From an uncultured Clostridia bacterium (GTDB lineage: Bacteria; Bacillota; Clostridia; TANB77; CAG-508), in contig CAKOWP010000069.1 of the NCBI GenBank assembly GCA_934122385.1, forward strand, positions 1 through 5,236: DNA of 5,236 nucleotides, written 5' to 3'. Under the pieces are notes generated by a model. The model was not told the origin of the DNA and ran no database searches. It saw only the letters and a list, made by a program, of their open reading frames with translations. The position numbers and the translations under genes are program-made. Numbering within the stretch: the first letter of the stretch is position 1; the number at the start of each line of letters is the position of its first letter. Below, piece after piece: positions 5,129-5,236 of this stretch.

Positions 5129-5154
5129 AAAAAACGACAAAAAATGACCAAAAA
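5129..5154. promoter_or_regulatory. Phased A-tracts upstream of the minus-strand promoter
   Basis: Runs of A on the + strand at 5129-5134, 5139-5144 and 5150-5154 have centres about 10 bp apart, immediately upstream of the -35 box at 5121-5126. Helically phased A-tracts bend DNA and can act like an UP element that binds the RNA polymerase alpha subunit. In AT-rich DNA this can also be chance. Confidence 0.4.
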
Positions 5155-5204
5155 TAAAGCATGTCCATTCAAAAAATAATAGCAACGCAAAATCAATATA
5201 TAAT

Positions 5205-5236
5205 TTATGCAACTATTTTTTCTATTTCTTCTTTAA
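5205..5236 (-). CDS. Possible C-terminal end of a minus-strand gene, cut by the window edge
   Basis: Read on the minus strand from the right edge, one frame gives KEEIEKIVA followed by TAA (5207-5205). The amphipathic composition and A-rich codons fit the end of a native gene running into the window, but nine residues cannot identify it. No terminator is evident between it and the promoter at 5098-5126. The other frames stop sooner or are low complexity. Confidence 0.3.
   Translation of the reverse strand, partial: KEEIEKIVA

Overview
The window is strongly AT-rich. Its core genes almost always choose A-ending codons (ATA, AAA, GAA, AGA, CCA), carry strong AGGAG-type ribosome binding sites and sigma-A-type promoters, and the tRNA genes encode their own CCA ends. 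Together with a small protein resembling the clostridial DUF6514 family, this points to a low-GC Clostridia-type Firmicute. The species cannot be named from the sequence.

Layout. Positions 13-678 (+) encode a stand-alone left-handed beta-helix acyltransferase related to the C-terminal half of GlmU, with a probable terminator at 784-824. A long AT-rich intergenic region (679-1116) has one doubtful internal promoter and ends in a good promoter for a small DUF6514-like gene (1117-1434, TTG start). A 28-bp perfect inverted repeat (1438-1502) follows immediately. Next comes topA, DNA topoisomerase I (1610-3706), with its own promoter and terminator; a degenerate relative of the inverted repeat lies just after its stop codon. 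A promoter at 3800-3828 drives tRNA-Gly(GCC) and tRNA-Cys(GCA), closed by a terminator at 4057-4096. A small MazG-like nucleotide pyrophosphohydrolase of the COG4997 type (4146-4475, +) shares a bidirectional terminator with a convergent, unrecognised 175-residue gene (4532-5059, -). A possible C-terminal fragment of another minus-strand gene touches the right edge.

How the parts relate. Most units look independently transcribed: each has its own promoter or is bounded by terminators, so this is not a single-pathway operon. The left and centre are housekeeping (topoisomerase, tRNAs, nucleotide clean-up). The right-hand gene differs: its codon usage departs clearly from its neighbours, it has a textbook promoter, and a 25-bp near-palindrome covers its -10 box, as expected of a regulated and perhaps acquired gene.

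I see no convincing multi-gene novel system. The signals most worth following are the two related hairpin elements after the stop codons of the DUF6514-like gene and topA, one of them just upstream of the topA promoter, and the orphan gene with its operator-like palindrome.
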